Below, one piece after another: positions 17,812 through 26,507 of a DNA stretch of 64,000 nucleotides. The notes beneath the pieces are model-generated. The model saw only the letters and a list, made by a program, of their open reading frames with translations, made no database searches and was not told the DNA's origin. Location of the stretch: contig NZ_FZTC01000001.1 in assembly GCF_900200035.1 (NCBI RefSeq), positions 28,680 through 92,679 on the forward strand, written 5' to 3'. This DNA comes from Klebsiella grimontii. Its GTDB lineage: Bacteria > Pseudomonadota > Gammaproteobacteria > Enterobacterales > Enterobacteriaceae. Position numbers and translations under genes: made by a program. The first letter of the stretch is position 1; each line of letters starts with the position of its first letter.

Positions 17812-18396
17812 ATGAAGCTTGATGCTGTGAAGACTGTTCGCGATTTAATGCGCTATTGTCATATGCCCGTATGGTGTCAGCGTGAAGTCAGAGATATGAG
17901 GGTCGGTGACATCTATTTTTTAGGGAAATATAAAGAGGTGATGTTTTCCGGGGAACTAAATGAAGACGTCGATTTTGTAGGGGAGGCATGGATCGAAAAG
18001 GAGAGAGGGATATACAAATACCATGCGACATGGACGATACCAGTAAAACCCTCCCGGGCTTTTGTCATGACTTCGGGGCAATTTAAATTACTGAAAGGTG
18101 GTGTCGTGGATTTCAACGGTGACTTTTCATCGTTTCGTTCATTTGCTCTGGTTTCACGCTATCTCAATCGACTGGTGATGAAAATGAGCAATGAAGAACG
18201 GCATGAATTCTATAAAGTCGGTTCCAGGCCACTTTTTCGTGGCATTTGTATTGATAAGGAGTCAATAAGCCGAAGGCCGCACTATATCAAAGACGGAGAA
18301 GTTTTACGTCGTGTCTGGCTAAATTACAGCAATCAATTACCGATGCATCCCCTGCAGGCTATTGTGACAGCGGCAATAGCGCTGAAACAAATTTAA
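17812..18396 (+). CDS. hypothetical plasmid protein, 194 residues
   Basis: A soluble 194-residue protein of lower GC than its neighbours, with AAAGGTG 6 bases before the ATG. It starts with a conserved-looking basic segment and has a central beta-rich part (about 30-110). It occupies the slot where F-like plasmids often carry finO, but it has no ProQ/FinO basic helical domain, so it is not FinO. Function unknown. Confidence 0.55.
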   Translation: MKLDAVKTVRDLMRYCHMPVWCQREVRDMRVGDIYFLGKYKEVMFSGELNEDVDFVGEAWIEKERGIYKYHATWTIPVKPSRAFVMTSGQFKLLKGGVVDFNGDFSSFRSFALVSRYLNRLVMKMSNEERHEFYKVGSRPLFRGICIDKESISRRPHYIKDGEVLRRVWLNYSNQLPMHPLQAIVTAAIALKQI

Positions 18397-18406
18397 GGAA
18401 ATTCAT

Positions 18407-18544
18407 ATGCGGTTTTTTATTGCAGCAAAGAAATCTCCGGGGAAAATTCTTTCAGAAGGGCTGAGTGGAATGCTGAACAGAGTAAAGAAACACATATGGA
18501 TTGATATGGTTATAAAGCGAGGCCCGGAATGGCAAAAATATTAA
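18407..18544 (+). CDS. small basic protein overlapping the DUF2726 gene
   Basis: A 45-residue frame starts at ATG 18407 with TAAGGAA 7 bases upstream and ends with TAA at 18544, overlapping the next gene by 16 bases. The product is basic (AAKKSPGK, NRVKKH). Position, site and overlap suggest a translated gene coupled to the DUF2726 gene; no family is known to me. Confidence 0.4.
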   Translation: MRFFIAAKKSPGKILSEGLSGMLNRVKKHIWIDMVIKRGPEWQKY

Positions 18545-19128
18545 TGATGACGGGCGCCATCGTCATAGTACTGGGTCTGCTGGGTTTTCTTGTTTTGCTT
18601 GTGAAGGGACGAACAACGGGGAAGACCTCTCCGGTACTGCAGGCACTGAAAGCGGCGGGTATTCGCACCACCGAGGCGGAACAGCGACTGTGTCGTCAGC
18701 GGGCCTGGGTGAGCAATGACATGCTGATGACGCCACGGGAACAGCATTTTTACCGGGCGTTGCTGAAGCACACCGACCAGAAACGCTGGCTTCTGTGCCC
18801 GCAGGTGCGGGTGGCGGATATCGCCAGCCTGGCACCTCATATCCGGCCTCGCTCCCGGACCTGGTGGCAGCTGTTCCGGATGGCCTCACAGTGGCACTGC
18901 GATGTGGTGGTGGTGGATATCACGACCTTTGCCATTGTGGCCGCTGTCGAACTGGATGATGCCTCGCACCTGAAAAAACATCGGGTACGCCGGGATATTC
19001 TGCTGGAAGAGGTACTTCGCCAGGCCGGCATTCCGCTGTTGCGGGAGCGGGATTCAGAGAAACTGGTCAGGTGTGTGAGGGATTTTCTGAAGCACCGACA
19101 CGACATCACTGAATGTCATCAGGAGTGA
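18529..19128 (+). CDS. DUF2726 domain protein with N-terminal membrane anchor
   Basis: A 199-residue protein with one N-terminal membrane helix (about 5-27) and a DUF2726 domain (about 70-195), a fold related to endonuclease-like proteins. Conserved elements include REQHFYRAL, CDVVVVDITTF, VELDDASH and a C-terminal DILLEEVLRQAGIPLLR. F-like plasmids carry this gene beside the PLD nuclease and the replicon. Its last 81 codons lie within a 245-base tandem duplication, so an extra copy of the C-terminus follows. Confidence 0.75.
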   Translation: MAKILMMTGAIVIVLGLLGFLVLLVKGRTTGKTSPVLQALKAAGIRTTEAEQRLCRQRAWVSNDMLMTPREQHFYRALLKHTDQKRWLLCPQVRVADIASLAPHIRPRSRTWWQLFRMASQWHCDVVVVDITTFAIVAAVELDDASHLKKHRVRRDILLEEVLRQAGIPLLRERDSEKLVRCVRDFLKHRHDITECHQE

Positions 19129-19375
19129 AATCACAGTGGCACTGCGATGTGGTGGTGGTGGATATCACGACCTTTGCCATTGTGGCCGCTGTCGAACTGG
19201 ATGATGCCTCGCACCTGAAAAAACATCGGGTACGCCGGGATATTCTGCTGGAAGAGGTACTTCGCCAGGCCGGCATTCCGCTGTTGCGGGAGCGGGATTC
19301 AGAGAAACTGGTCAGGTGTGTGAGGGATTTTCTGAAGCACCGACACGACATCACTGAATGTCATCAGGAGTGAAA
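18886..19375 (+). repeat. perfect 245-bp tandem duplication
   Basis: Bases 18886-19130 are repeated in direct orientation at 19131-19375. No mismatch was seen by eye. The copies meet at the shared bases TC. The unit covers the last 81 codons of the DUF2726 gene plus its stop. Being perfect, it is recent, or an assembly effect. Confidence 0.9.
19113..19373 (+). pseudogene. duplicated C-terminal fragment of the DUF2726 gene
   Basis: The second duplication copy leaves an 86-residue open frame. Its first seven residues come from the intergenic bases (an ATG at 19113 inside the end of the full gene) and the rest repeats the domain from WHCDVVVV to the C-terminus. It lacks the membrane anchor and the first half of the domain, so it is probably non-functional. 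Confidence 0.7.
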
Positions 19376-19379
19376 TCGT

Positions 19380-19946
19380 ATGAGTATAGAAAAAAGAACG
19401 ACCCGTCAAACCCCAGCCAGCCGGTGGTGGTTGCCCGGACTGCTCAGTCTGGCGCTTTACACGCCAGTGCCGGCAGTCAACGCCGCGTCCATCGAGACCG
19501 GCTTTTCCCCGGAAGGAACGGCCCTGCAGCTGGTCCTGAAGACCATCGATTCAGCGCAGCAGGAAATCCGCCTGATGGGATACTCCTTCACGTCGCCGGA
19601 GGTGACTCGCTCGCTTATTGCGGCAAAACGGCGTGGAGTGGATATCAGGGTAGTACTGGACCAGAAGGCGAATACCGGGAAAGCCAGCGTGGCCGCCATG
19701 AACGTGCTGGTCAGCGCGGGTATCCCTGTCCGCACCGTCGACGTATATACGATCCTTCATGACAAAGTGATCGTCGCAGACAAACGCAATACCGAGGTCG
19801 GCTCTTTCAATTTCAGTCGGGCTGCGGACCGTTCGAATTCAGAGAATGTGCTGGTCGTGTGGGATGACCCGGTTGTCGCCCACAGTTACCTGAACCACTG
19901 GGCATCCCGCTGGGCACAGGGAACGGACTGGCAGAGTACGTACTGA
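19380..19946 (+). CDS. periplasmic PLD-family endonuclease (Nuc-like)
   Basis: A 188-residue protein with a signal peptide (about residues 1-36, hydrophobic LLSLALYTP, cleavage near AASIET) and a single phospholipase D HKD motif, HDKVIVADKRNTEVGSFNFS, near residue 126. This matches the plasmid Nuc endonuclease type, which dimerises to form the active site and cuts DNA without metal. It sits just upstream of the IncFII replicon as in other F-like plasmids. The ATG follows CAGGAGTGAAATCGT, part of the duplicated bases. Confidence 0.85.
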   Translation: MSIEKRTTRQTPASRWWLPGLLSLALYTPVPAVNAASIETGFSPEGTALQLVLKTIDSAQQEIRLMGYSFTSPEVTRSLIAAKRRGVDIRVVLDQKANTGKASVAAMNVLVSAGIPVRTVDVYTILHDKVIVADKRNTEVGSFNFSRAADRSNSENVLVVWDDPVVAHSYLNHWASRWAQGTDWQSTY

Positions 19947-20086
19947 AAATCGTTACGTTTTTTAACCTGAACTTCGCGCCAACGGAGATTAGGTTATATA
20001 ACAAAAAATAACATAGCCACTCGCCGCATCAGGCCAGCTGTAGTATCTTTGTTCAGGTATTTAGTTAAATGCTTGAGGAGGCAGAG

Positions 20087-20356
20087 ATGTCACAGGCCAT
20101 AAACGCAGTTACTTCCTCATCTAAACGCCCCTACAGAAAAGGGAAACCACTTTCTGCTGCAGAACGGCAGCAGAAGGCTGTTGCGCGTAAAAAAACGACG
20201 CACAAAGAGGTGAGGGTGTTTGTGCGCGATTCACTTAAAAATCAGCTTCAAATCATGTGTGAGAGTGAAGGAATTACTCAGGCAGAAATGATTGAAAGGC
20301 TTATTGAAATGGAGTCCGCGAAGCTTGGAATTGATGTAACGACGTCACATTCTTGA
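20087..20356 (+). CDS. copB: CopB/RepA2 transcriptional repressor of repA
   Basis: An 89-residue basic protein of the IncFII copy-control family. It begins SQAINAVTSSSKRPYRKGKP, with the conserved core ARKKTTHKEVRVFVRDSLK and GITQAEMIERLIEME. CopB represses the second repA promoter. ATG at 20087 fits the family start; an in-frame ATG six codons earlier is less likely. It lies upstream of the antisense and leader region. Confidence 0.88.
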   Translation: MSQAINAVTSSSKRPYRKGKPLSAAERQQKAVARKKTTHKEVRVFVRDSLKNQLQIMCESEGITQAEMIERLIEMESAKLGIDVTTSHS

Positions 20357-20468
20357 TCCATCCGGCTTTGAGTGCTAGATTACTGATCGTTTAGAGATTT
20401 CTGGCTGGCCACGCCGCAAGGTGGCAGGGAACTGGTTCGGATGGGGAATTTACCTGGAACCAGAAAAG

Positions 20469-20558
20469 CAAAAACCCCGATAATCTTCTTCATTCTTGGC
20501 GGAGCGAAAAGATTAACGGGGCCTTTCAAAACTGCATAGAAGCTGTTGCTCTATGCAG
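20469..20558 (-). ncRNA. copA: CopA-type antisense RNA controlling repA
   Basis: The sequence between copB and repA has the IncFII copA/copT architecture: a hairpin GCATAG/CTATGC (20534-20539/20551-20556) and a long stem based on CCCCGATAATCTT and AAGATTAACGGGG. On the minus strand the last stem is followed by GGGGTTTTT, a fitting terminator for the antisense RNA. Ends are approximate. It would block tap translation and so repA translation. Confidence 0.75.
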
Positions 20559-20571
20559 GGAGTATAGATTC

Positions 20572-20643
20572 ATGCTCAGAAAAGTTCAAGACCTTCTGTG
20601 CTCACTCCTTCCGTGCAACATAAGCGCAGGAAGCGGTGGCTGA
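20572..20643 (+). CDS. tap: Tap leader peptide of repA
   Basis: A 23-residue leader frame, opening [11 protein letters not shown] and ending SAGSGG, matches the IncFII Tap peptide. Its stop TGA at 20641-20643 overlaps the repA GTG start at 20636, the known coupling by which tap translation is needed for repA translation. Confidence 0.85.
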   Translation: MLRKVQDLLCSLLPCNISAGSGG

Positions 20644-21508
20644 CCAGAATTCAGAAAACTCATTTCATTACGTTCAGGTTAAAAATGCCGAGCCGCGTTT
20701 TATGGCGCGTGAAGGCAAAAAGACACTGCCGTTCTGTCGTAAGCTGATGGCCAAAGCCGAAGGCTTCACCGCTACCTTTGATTTTTCAATCCATGTTGCC
20801 TTTGCCCGCTCACTGGGTAAGCGCCGCCGCATGCCTCCTATACTGCGTCGACGTGCAATTGACGCGCTCCTGCAGGCAATGTGCTTCCATTATGATCCGC
20901 TGGCCAATCGCGTGCAGCGCTCGATTACCAATATGGCCATCGAGTGCGGGCTGGCCACGGAATCCGCAAGTGGCAATCTCTCTATCTCGCGGGCGACCCG
21001 TGCGCTGCGCTTTATGTCCGAGTTGGGCCTGATCACCTACACCACGGAATATGACCCGCAGATTGGCTGTAACATCCCGACCGACATGACGTTCACGCCG
21101 GCTCTTTTTCAGGCTCTGGATGTGTCAGATGTCGCTGTCGTGGCCGCGCGTCGTAGCCGTGTGGAGTGGGAAAACAAACAGCGTAAAAAGCAGAGCCTGC
21201 CACAACTGGAAATGGACGAGCTGATCGCTAAATCCTGGCGTTTTGTACGCGAGCGTTTTCGTAGCTACCAGGCTGAGCGTAAATCACATGGCCAGAAGCG
21301 AGCGACAGCTCGCCGGGATGCTTCACGCCAGCGTAAGGATATAGAGACGCGCGTTCGTCAGCAGCTGACCCGTGAATATGCCACCGGCCGCTTCAGAGGC
21401 GATCATGACGCGCTGAAGCGTGAGGTGGAGCGACGTGTGACGGAACGAATGCTGATATCCCGGGGCAATAACTATACCCGCCTGGCGCCGTACCCCGAGC
21501 CCATATAA
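20636..21508 (+). CDS. repA: IncFII-family replication initiator RepA
   Basis: A 290-residue initiator of the RepFIIA family starting at GTG 20636. It opens [19 protein letters not shown], carries winged-helix-type segments (about residues 60-160, including [18 protein letters not shown]) and has a very basic C-terminus. RepA acts in cis on the origin about 170 bases downstream. Translation is coupled to tap and inhibited by the antisense RNA. This gene defines the replicon as IncFII-like; the subtype was not assigned. Confidence 0.93.
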   Translation: MADQNSENSFHYVQVKNAEPRFMAREGKKTLPFCRKLMAKAEGFTATFDFSIHVAFARSLGKRRRMPPILRRRAIDALLQAMCFHYDPLANRVQRSITNMAIECGLATESASGNLSISRATRALRFMSELGLITYTTEYDPQIGCNIPTDMTFTPALFQALDVSDVAVVAARRSRVEWENKQRKKQSLPQLEMDELIAKSWRFVRERFRSYQAERKSHGQKRATARRDASRQRKDIETRVRQQLTREYATGRFRGDHDALKREVERRVTERMLISRGNNYTRLAPYPEPI

Positions 21509-21677
21509 ACCTCCCACTTTTTTATCCGGCCGACGCCGGAGACTTTCGCTCGCCCGTCTTCTGCAGTTGCCTGATTTCTGACCATTCCTGTAACAGCCAC
21601 CACGGCCACCTCCTGATTTTTCCTTTTCGTGGATGAAATTTCAGGTCTCCGGCCCCGGTTTTTTGACCGGATTTTAC
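21509..21677 (+). other. CIS element between repA and oriR
   Basis: The 169 bases between the repA stop and the DnaA box correspond to the CIS region of IncFII plasmids, which ties RepA to its own origin by transcription termination. A GC-rich inverted segment (CCGGCCGACGCCGG, near 21525-21538) lies near its start. Confidence 0.55.
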
Positions 21678-21890
21678 TTATACACATTTAACTGCAAGGG
21701 AACTATTCACAAGGCTACACCCGACACGTTTCCTGGGTGCCCGTCGAAAGAATTACAGACCGCATGGTTCCCTTTAAATACCTGCTCTGTACTTCTTTTA
21801 AAGATCTGAATCTCTTTCATCTCAAAGGAAAACCTGTTCGCCGTCTGTCCTGTGGACAGTCTCAATGAGGCCTTCGCTGGCAGCGGTCGC
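21678..21890 (+). other. oriR: oriR, IncFII-type replication origin
   Basis: A DnaA box TTATACACA at 21678-21686 is followed by TTTAACTGCAAGGGA, as in R1-type oriR, then by an AT-richer segment where RepA should bind. The left limit is the DnaA box; the right limit is approximate. Confidence 0.75.
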
Positions 21891-22814
21891 AAACGCCCGC
21901 GCCGCTCAGAATCGAGAAGTACCTCCCGCCGGCAAGCGGCGGGCACAGCACCAGCAAGCACTTTAGTTACAGCATTCAATTAACCATTTAAACAAACCTC
22001 CGGCGCCGTCCTGCAACACTGAGCCCCTCTCAGACCAATATTCAGTTCCGTGCACAGCGGTAACTACATAACTCATCCCACCACTGAAAAGCGCCGCCGC
22101 CCCCGGCCGAAGGCCGGGGAACAACATCGCTTTTAATAATGGGTGTTGTAACTACTCTTCTTCATCGCTGTGGGTGGAGCTGCGGTCAGTTGTTTGGTAC
22201 ACGCTCGTAAGCGGCCCTGCGGCCCGCTAACGCGGAGATACGCCCCGACTGCGGCTATCGCCTTGCCGGGACCACTCCGACCGCGTACAGCGGCGTCTGA
22301 GATGTTTTTCGCGGGTATGGCTTTGCAGCTACCATGTTAAGTTCCCTGGTGTCGCTGAAATAGTTGATGAACATCCCCCTAAGCGTCAGCAGCAAGCTGC
22401 CGCCGCTAAGGCCCCGGAAATCACGCCCTTTACGTCGTAAACGCCGTAAAGCCCGCTCACCGGGGTTAAAAGGGATTACTTTTACTTCTTCATTGCTGTA
22501 AGCGGGTTAAGGCTAATCAGGGCAGGGGGTAGGGTGGCAGAGTTTATAGCCAGGTAACCGGCTACGCCGGGCTTTCGGCGCCATTTGACTCCACAGACAC
22601 ATGTAACCTCATCTGGCGCCTCCATGCCGCTGACGCGGCATCCAGAAGTTTCCCGATGCTGTAAGTCTTAACGTCTGCTTTGTGCCAGAAGCGGACACTG
22701 TTCACAATATCGAGTTAATCATTGGATATGTTGATCGCTCCCATTGAAAAATTTCACATTATCCAATATATCATTGTTGAGGCTTCCCTCTTACACCTCT
22801 AAAGGATAACTATC
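21891..22814. other. non-coding region downstream of the origin
   Basis: About 920 bases typical of the sequence beyond IncFII origins, with several GC hairpins (for example CCCCGGCCGAAGGCCGGGG near 22100-22118). No credible gene. The end contains a repeated 78-base block described separately, then an AT-rich promoter-like stretch ahead of the small gene at 22815. Confidence 0.4.
22553..22630 (+). repeat. copy 1 of a dispersed 78-bp plasmid repeat
   Basis: Nearly identical (two differences seen by eye) to 40738-40815. The block contains arms GGCGCCA and TGGCGCC enclosing about 30 bases, so it can form a stem. Looser similarity extends about 45 bases to the left. Confidence 0.75.
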
Positions 22815-22943
22815 ATGGGTCTTAAACCTGGTCCAAAACCAATTGCTAAATCGACAGGAAAACCGGATCAACGTCGACGTGATAATAAAGATACTCCTGG
22901 TAATACCCCGGGACTAAAGCCTAGTAAATCTACAGGGAAATAA
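22815..22943 (+). CDS. small basic repeat protein beside the TerB operon
   Basis: A 42-residue frame, with AAAGGATAA 5 bases before the ATG, encodes a Lys/Pro/Gly-rich product. An approximate repeat flanks a charged centre: GLKPGPKPIAKSTGK at the start and GLKPSKSTGK at the end. It is convergent with the TerB-BrxD-helicase operon and shares a bidirectional terminator with it. Probably unstructured and nucleic-acid binding. I recognise no named family. Confidence 0.5.
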   Translation: MGLKPGPKPIAKSTGKPDQRRRDNKDTPGNTPGLKPSKSTGK

Positions 22944-22948
22944 AAAAT

Positions 22949-22979
22949 TCAGGGTATATATGTCTTATTTATACCCTGA
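22949..22979. terminator. bidirectional terminator between convergent genes
   Basis: A perfect 10-base stem TCAGGGTATA / TATACCCTGA encloses 11 bases. It is preceded by AAAAAAT on the left, which gives a T run on the minus strand for the helicase operon. It serves the small gene on the other side. Confidence 0.65.
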
Positions 22980-22995
22980 TTACATATCCAGATTA

Positions 22996-25191
22996 CTAAA
23001 GATGTTTCTGCAACCAGATGCGCGTACCTTCTGTTTCATACGCCTTTGCACCATACCCTTTCGCAAGAAGGGACTCTGGTAAATACTCGTCATATTTATC
23101 TAAGTACTTTTCTGGAACATCTGTGGCAAGATCAAATGCAGATGGCAAGCCTGACAACAGCATTTCTTTCAGCGCGTGCTGAACGGAAGCTACACTGGAG
23201 TTATCGATTTCTATAACGCCAGCAAATGAATTTGCTTTAAAACCACAACGTATGAGCAAGGCTGTAATCGTATTGACAACTTTATCCCCCATCCAGGGTA
23301 TTACGTAACAGTGTTGTCCACTCGTAATAAAACACTCATTTTGAAGTTTAAAACGCTGAAAGTTACTACAGCCTTCCGCAAATAGGTTTCTGGCGGCAGT
23401 ATCGGCATAATCTACTTTCTTGCTACCTATTGCTATGCGGTAATCACCTTCCCTATAGATAGCGAGCATTTCCTGACGAACGGCATCATGAACAGACATA
23501 CCTCCCCCACTAAATTGTGGTGGCTGACCGCCTTTGGTTGCCTCTACATAGATAACTTTTTTCTCTGTCTCGATCTCTGTCACTTTCCAGCGCCGCCCAC
23601 CGAAGATGATGTGTTGGTCTGGTAGCAGTGGGGAGTCCACAGGCACTGTTCCAAGGGTTCTGTTTCCGGTGATAATGCGGAACTCTTCTGGTGTATTGAA
23701 CACGGCATAAAAAGTGTAATGGTTAGTCAGTTTCTCCCCCTCTGCCCCAACAACCATTTCGCCGCTAGCAAGTTGAGCGAGTAGGCCACATGCTCCCATA
23801 TGTTTAAGCAGGCTTTTGAAATCGTTTAAATCTACATTTCTGAACGGCCCTGTCTGGCATAGTTGTGACCAGAGCTGGTCGGCACGAACTCCACCCCATT
23901 GTGCGGTAATTGCAAGAATCTGGTGTAGCAGCGTGGAGTAATGCATCTGCCGGGAATCGGCAGGCTCAAACCATTGTTTAGAGATCATCAACCTGATCAT
24001 TGCCATCGACTGCACCAACTGGAGTCGTAGGTGATCAACGATACTGCTACTCACAGTAAGCTCATTTTCTGTAATTAGCATTCTGAGTACTGACGGGGAA
24101 TCGCGTCGCCCAGAACGCCCCATTCGCTGGCGCAAACTGGAAACAGAATGCGGAGGCGTAACTTGGATAACCGATTTAACCTTACCGATATCAATTCCCA
24201 ACTCAAGCGTCATTGTACAAACAGCTGTTGTGGGCAAATTTCCTTTCTGAAGACGAGATTCAAGCACCTCACGTAATTCCTTGGCAAGGGAACCATGGTG
24301 GGGGAAAAATTCATTCGGAACAATTTGTTCCTCACACATGTCGCTCAGCGTTGCCGCAATGCTTTCAGTGCGTTTTCGGCTGTTTGCAAAGACCAAATGA
24401 GAATCGCCACGGCAAAGTCTAAAAATGTCAGCGCAAACGTCATGTTCAGCTGAACTCTGAAGTTCTTCCTCATTTTGGATCACTCGCTCCAGGTATCCTT
24501 TGACCTGTACCTGAAGAGTGGCCATGCTATTACTATCTGTAACAGTTACGCAGGGGAGTCGTTTGTCCGGGCGCAACATTTCGGGCACTTTCTCCAGTTC
24601 CCCCAGCGTGGCACTCAACGCAACGCGGGGAATTGGATTTACCTGGCATCCTAGCACATGGTCAATTCTATTGAGCAGAGAAAGCAGCTGTACACCACGC
24701 TCTGAACCAATAAAAGCATGAAACTCATCAATAACGATGTATGCGACTGAAGAAAACGCCTGTTTGAGCCAGCCCATTGAATTTATGAGCAAAGACTCAA
24801 GTGACTCAGGTGTAATCAGTAAAATGCCAGCAGGGTTCGTCCGAGCCTTCTTCTTTTTGCTTTGTGGTACATCCCCGTGCCAGGGAGTCACTGGCATTTC
24901 CAATGCATCTCCAAGGCTCCCAAGACGACGGTACTGATCGTTAATCAATGCCTTCAACGGACTGATATAGACGATGCCAAATCCATTCGTGAGATCTGCA
25001 ACTGCCGAACAGGCAGGAAGAAAGAAAGCCTCTGTTTTACCCGCTGCTGTACCTGCACTGATTAGCACGTCTCGATCACGGGCTAAAATTGCCGGGATAG
25101 AACTCTCCTGCAAGGGCCTTAATGTCGACCACCCCTGCTTGTAAACCCACTTACGGACGCGGGGATCGAGGCTATCGTAGGCACTGCTCAT
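22996..25191 (-). CDS. Lhr/BrxHI-like DEAD-box helicase
   Basis: A 731-residue superfamily 2 helicase. Motif I is SAGTAAGKTEAF (about 40-51), motif II is DEFH in YIVIDEFHAFIG, and motif III is SATLGELEK. The second RecA domain carries TLELGIDIG and motif VI QRMGRSGRRDSP, a form typical of Lhr-like helicases. The C-terminal 250 residues are family-specific. Such helicases occur in BREX type 2 (BrxHI) next to BrxD ATPases, as here. It is the last gene of a three-gene operon and overlaps the ATPase gene by 4 bases. A nucleic-acid unwinding role in defence is inferred. Confidence 0.85.
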   Translation of the reverse strand: MSSAYDSLDPRVRKWVYKQGWSTLRPLQESSIPAILARDRDVLISAGTAAGKTEAFFLPACSAVADLTNGFGIVYISPLKALINDQYRRLGSLGDALEMPVTPWHGDVPQSKKKKARTNPAGILLITPESLESLLINSMGWLKQAFSSVAYIVIDEFHAFIGSERGVQLLSLLNRIDHVLGCQVNPIPRVALSATLGELEKVPEMLRPDKRLPCVTVTDSNSMATLQVQVKGYLERVIQNEEELQSSAEHDVCADIFRLCRGDSHLVFANSRKRTESIAATLSDMCEEQIVPNEFFPHHGSLAKELREVLESRLQKGNLPTTAVCTMTLELGIDIGKVKSVIQVTPPHSVSSLRQRMGRSGRRDSPSVLRMLITENELTVSSSIVDHLRLQLVQSMAMIRLMISKQWFEPADSRQMHYSTLLHQILAITAQWGGVRADQLWSQLCQTGPFRNVDLNDFKSLLKHMGACGLLAQLASGEMVVGAEGEKLTNHYTFYAVFNTPEEFRIITGNRTLGTVPVDSPLLPDQHIIFGGRRWKVTEIETEKKVIYVEATKGGQPPQFSGGGMSVHDAVRQEMLAIYREGDYRIAIGSKKVDYADTAARNLFAEGCSNFQRFKLQNECFITSGQHCYVIPWMGDKVVNTITALLIRCGFKANSFAGVIEIDNSSVASVQHALKEMLLSGLPSAFDLATDVPEKYLDKYDEYLPESLLAKGYGAKAYETEGTRIWLQKHL

Positions 25192-26504
25192 AGTTTGAAG
25201 TTCGCCAGTCCGTCGTCGTCATCGCTTTCCTCCGTAGTGGTGTCATCCATATCGCTGGGCCGGTCCTCTTCAATCGCCACACCCTCGATTAGTGTTTGCC
25301 AGTTCATCGTTCTGTTTTGTTCCAGCACGGCCAGCATGTCCAGGAAACCTTTTATGGTATTACGGGGGGTACGGAAGTAAGCGTCTCCAATGGTTTTACT
25401 ACAGTGATGCAGGAATCCAGTCAGTGCCTCATCTGGTACCAGATAATTCTCTGGATCTCCACCGGCATAAACATGACGAAGATTTCTCAGCAAAATATAC
25501 AGTTCCTCAGGGGTGAGGCTGGCAAGATGCAAAGTGGGGGATGAGTAGTCAATCACACCTGCTTTTTGCGCGAACCGGTTTTCCGCCAGACGCGACTGGA
25601 GCGCCTCATAGCTGTAAAGACCTTTACGCGGATCGAAAAGAAACTCTGGCGTACCCCCGAGGATAAAACCAATGTTCTCGGCTGAGCCTTGCAGGCAGTC
25701 ATTCAGGATCCGCAAAATCTGTTCGTAGTTCGCTGTTCTTGCTTGCGTATTATTCAGCTTCAAGAGGTTCACCATTTCGTCGAGGCTGACCAAAAGACCG
25801 GCATAGCCTGCCTGGCGGACAAAAAGGCTCATCAGCTTCAAAGAATCATAGAATGATGCGTCTGAGATAATAGTCCGAACGTCGAGATCGTGACGGGCAT
25901 CAGTTTTAGTAGTGTACTCTCCACGCAACCAGCGAATGGCATTGGATTTTAGCGTTTCGTTATCCTGCTCATGCCCCCGCCAGAATGCATCAATGACCTT
26001 CGCAAAGTCATATCCACCGACCATATCTGATAGTGCTGCCAGGCGTTTATGAATAACTGATGAAACCTCGGAGCCGTCCGTGTCAGCTTCCTTCCTTGCC
26101 TCCGTAACGAACCTTTCAACAACGCTAAGTAACGCATTACCATCCGGCTTGTTTCTGGTGGACATGTTTTTCATGAGCTCAGAATAAAGATTACGAGCCT
26201 GACCTCCCGATGAGTGAATACGTCTGTCAGGAGAAAGGTCAGCACTGACTGACACCAACTTCTTCTCCAGCGCAATAGAGCGCACAACACTCAGAAAGAA
26301 CGTTTTACCAGAACCATATTCACCGATGATAAGTCTGAAGCTTGCACCACCGTCAGCAATCCTCTCAATATCCTGATGGAGAGCGGTGATCTCATTCACG
26401 CGGCCAACCTGGATATGCTGAATGCCTATCCTTGGCGTTACACCTGACTTAAGTGACTGAATAATAGCGTCGCGTTCTTTCACTCTTATACGTGTTACAG
26501 ACAT
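25188..26504 (-). CDS. BrxD-like P-loop ATPase (DUF2791)
   Basis: A 438-residue ATPase. The opening GVTPRIGIQHIQVGR and the Walker A GEYGSGKTFFLS (about residue 62) followed by a Walker B-like LLVSLDEMVNLL (about 245) are characteristic of the DUF2791 family, which includes BrxD of BREX type 2. The C-terminus is acidic (EESDDDDGLANFKL). It overlaps the helicase gene by 4 bases and follows the TerB gene by 3 bases, so the three products are probably made together in fixed ratio. DNA-related ATPase role in anti-phage defence is inferred from family and context. Confidence 0.85.
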   Translation of the reverse strand: MSVTRIRVKERDAIIQSLKSGVTPRIGIQHIQVGRVNEITALHQDIERIADGGASFRLIIGEYGSGKTFFLSVVRSIALEKKLVSVSADLSPDRRIHSSGGQARNLYSELMKNMSTRNKPDGNALLSVVERFVTEARKEADTDGSEVSSVIHKRLAALSDMVGGYDFAKVIDAFWRGHEQDNETLKSNAIRWLRGEYTTKTDARHDLDVRTIISDASFYDSLKLMSLFVRQAGYAGLLVSLDEMVNLLKLNNTQARTANYEQILRILNDCLQGSAENIGFILGGTPEFLFDPRKGLYSYEALQSRLAENRFAQKAGVIDYSSPTLHLASLTPEELYILLRNLRHVYAGGDPENYLVPDEALTGFLHHCSKTIGDAYFRTPRNTIKGFLDMLAVLEQNRTMNWQTLIEGVAIEEDRPSDMDDTTTEESDDDDGLANFKL

Positions 26505-26507
26505 TCA

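Noticed and set aside
17812..18396. finO in its usual place near the replicon
   Set aside because: The protein lacks the basic ProQ/FinO domain; position alone is not enough.
19358..19762. 134-residue plus-strand frame overlapping the nuclease gene
   Set aside because: Out of frame with the nuclease, which has the signal peptide and HKD motif.
21707..21979. 90-residue minus-strand frame over oriR, in the position of the old RepA4 annotation
   Set aside because: It covers origin sequence that is conserved for other reasons and has no ribosome binding site or family likeness.
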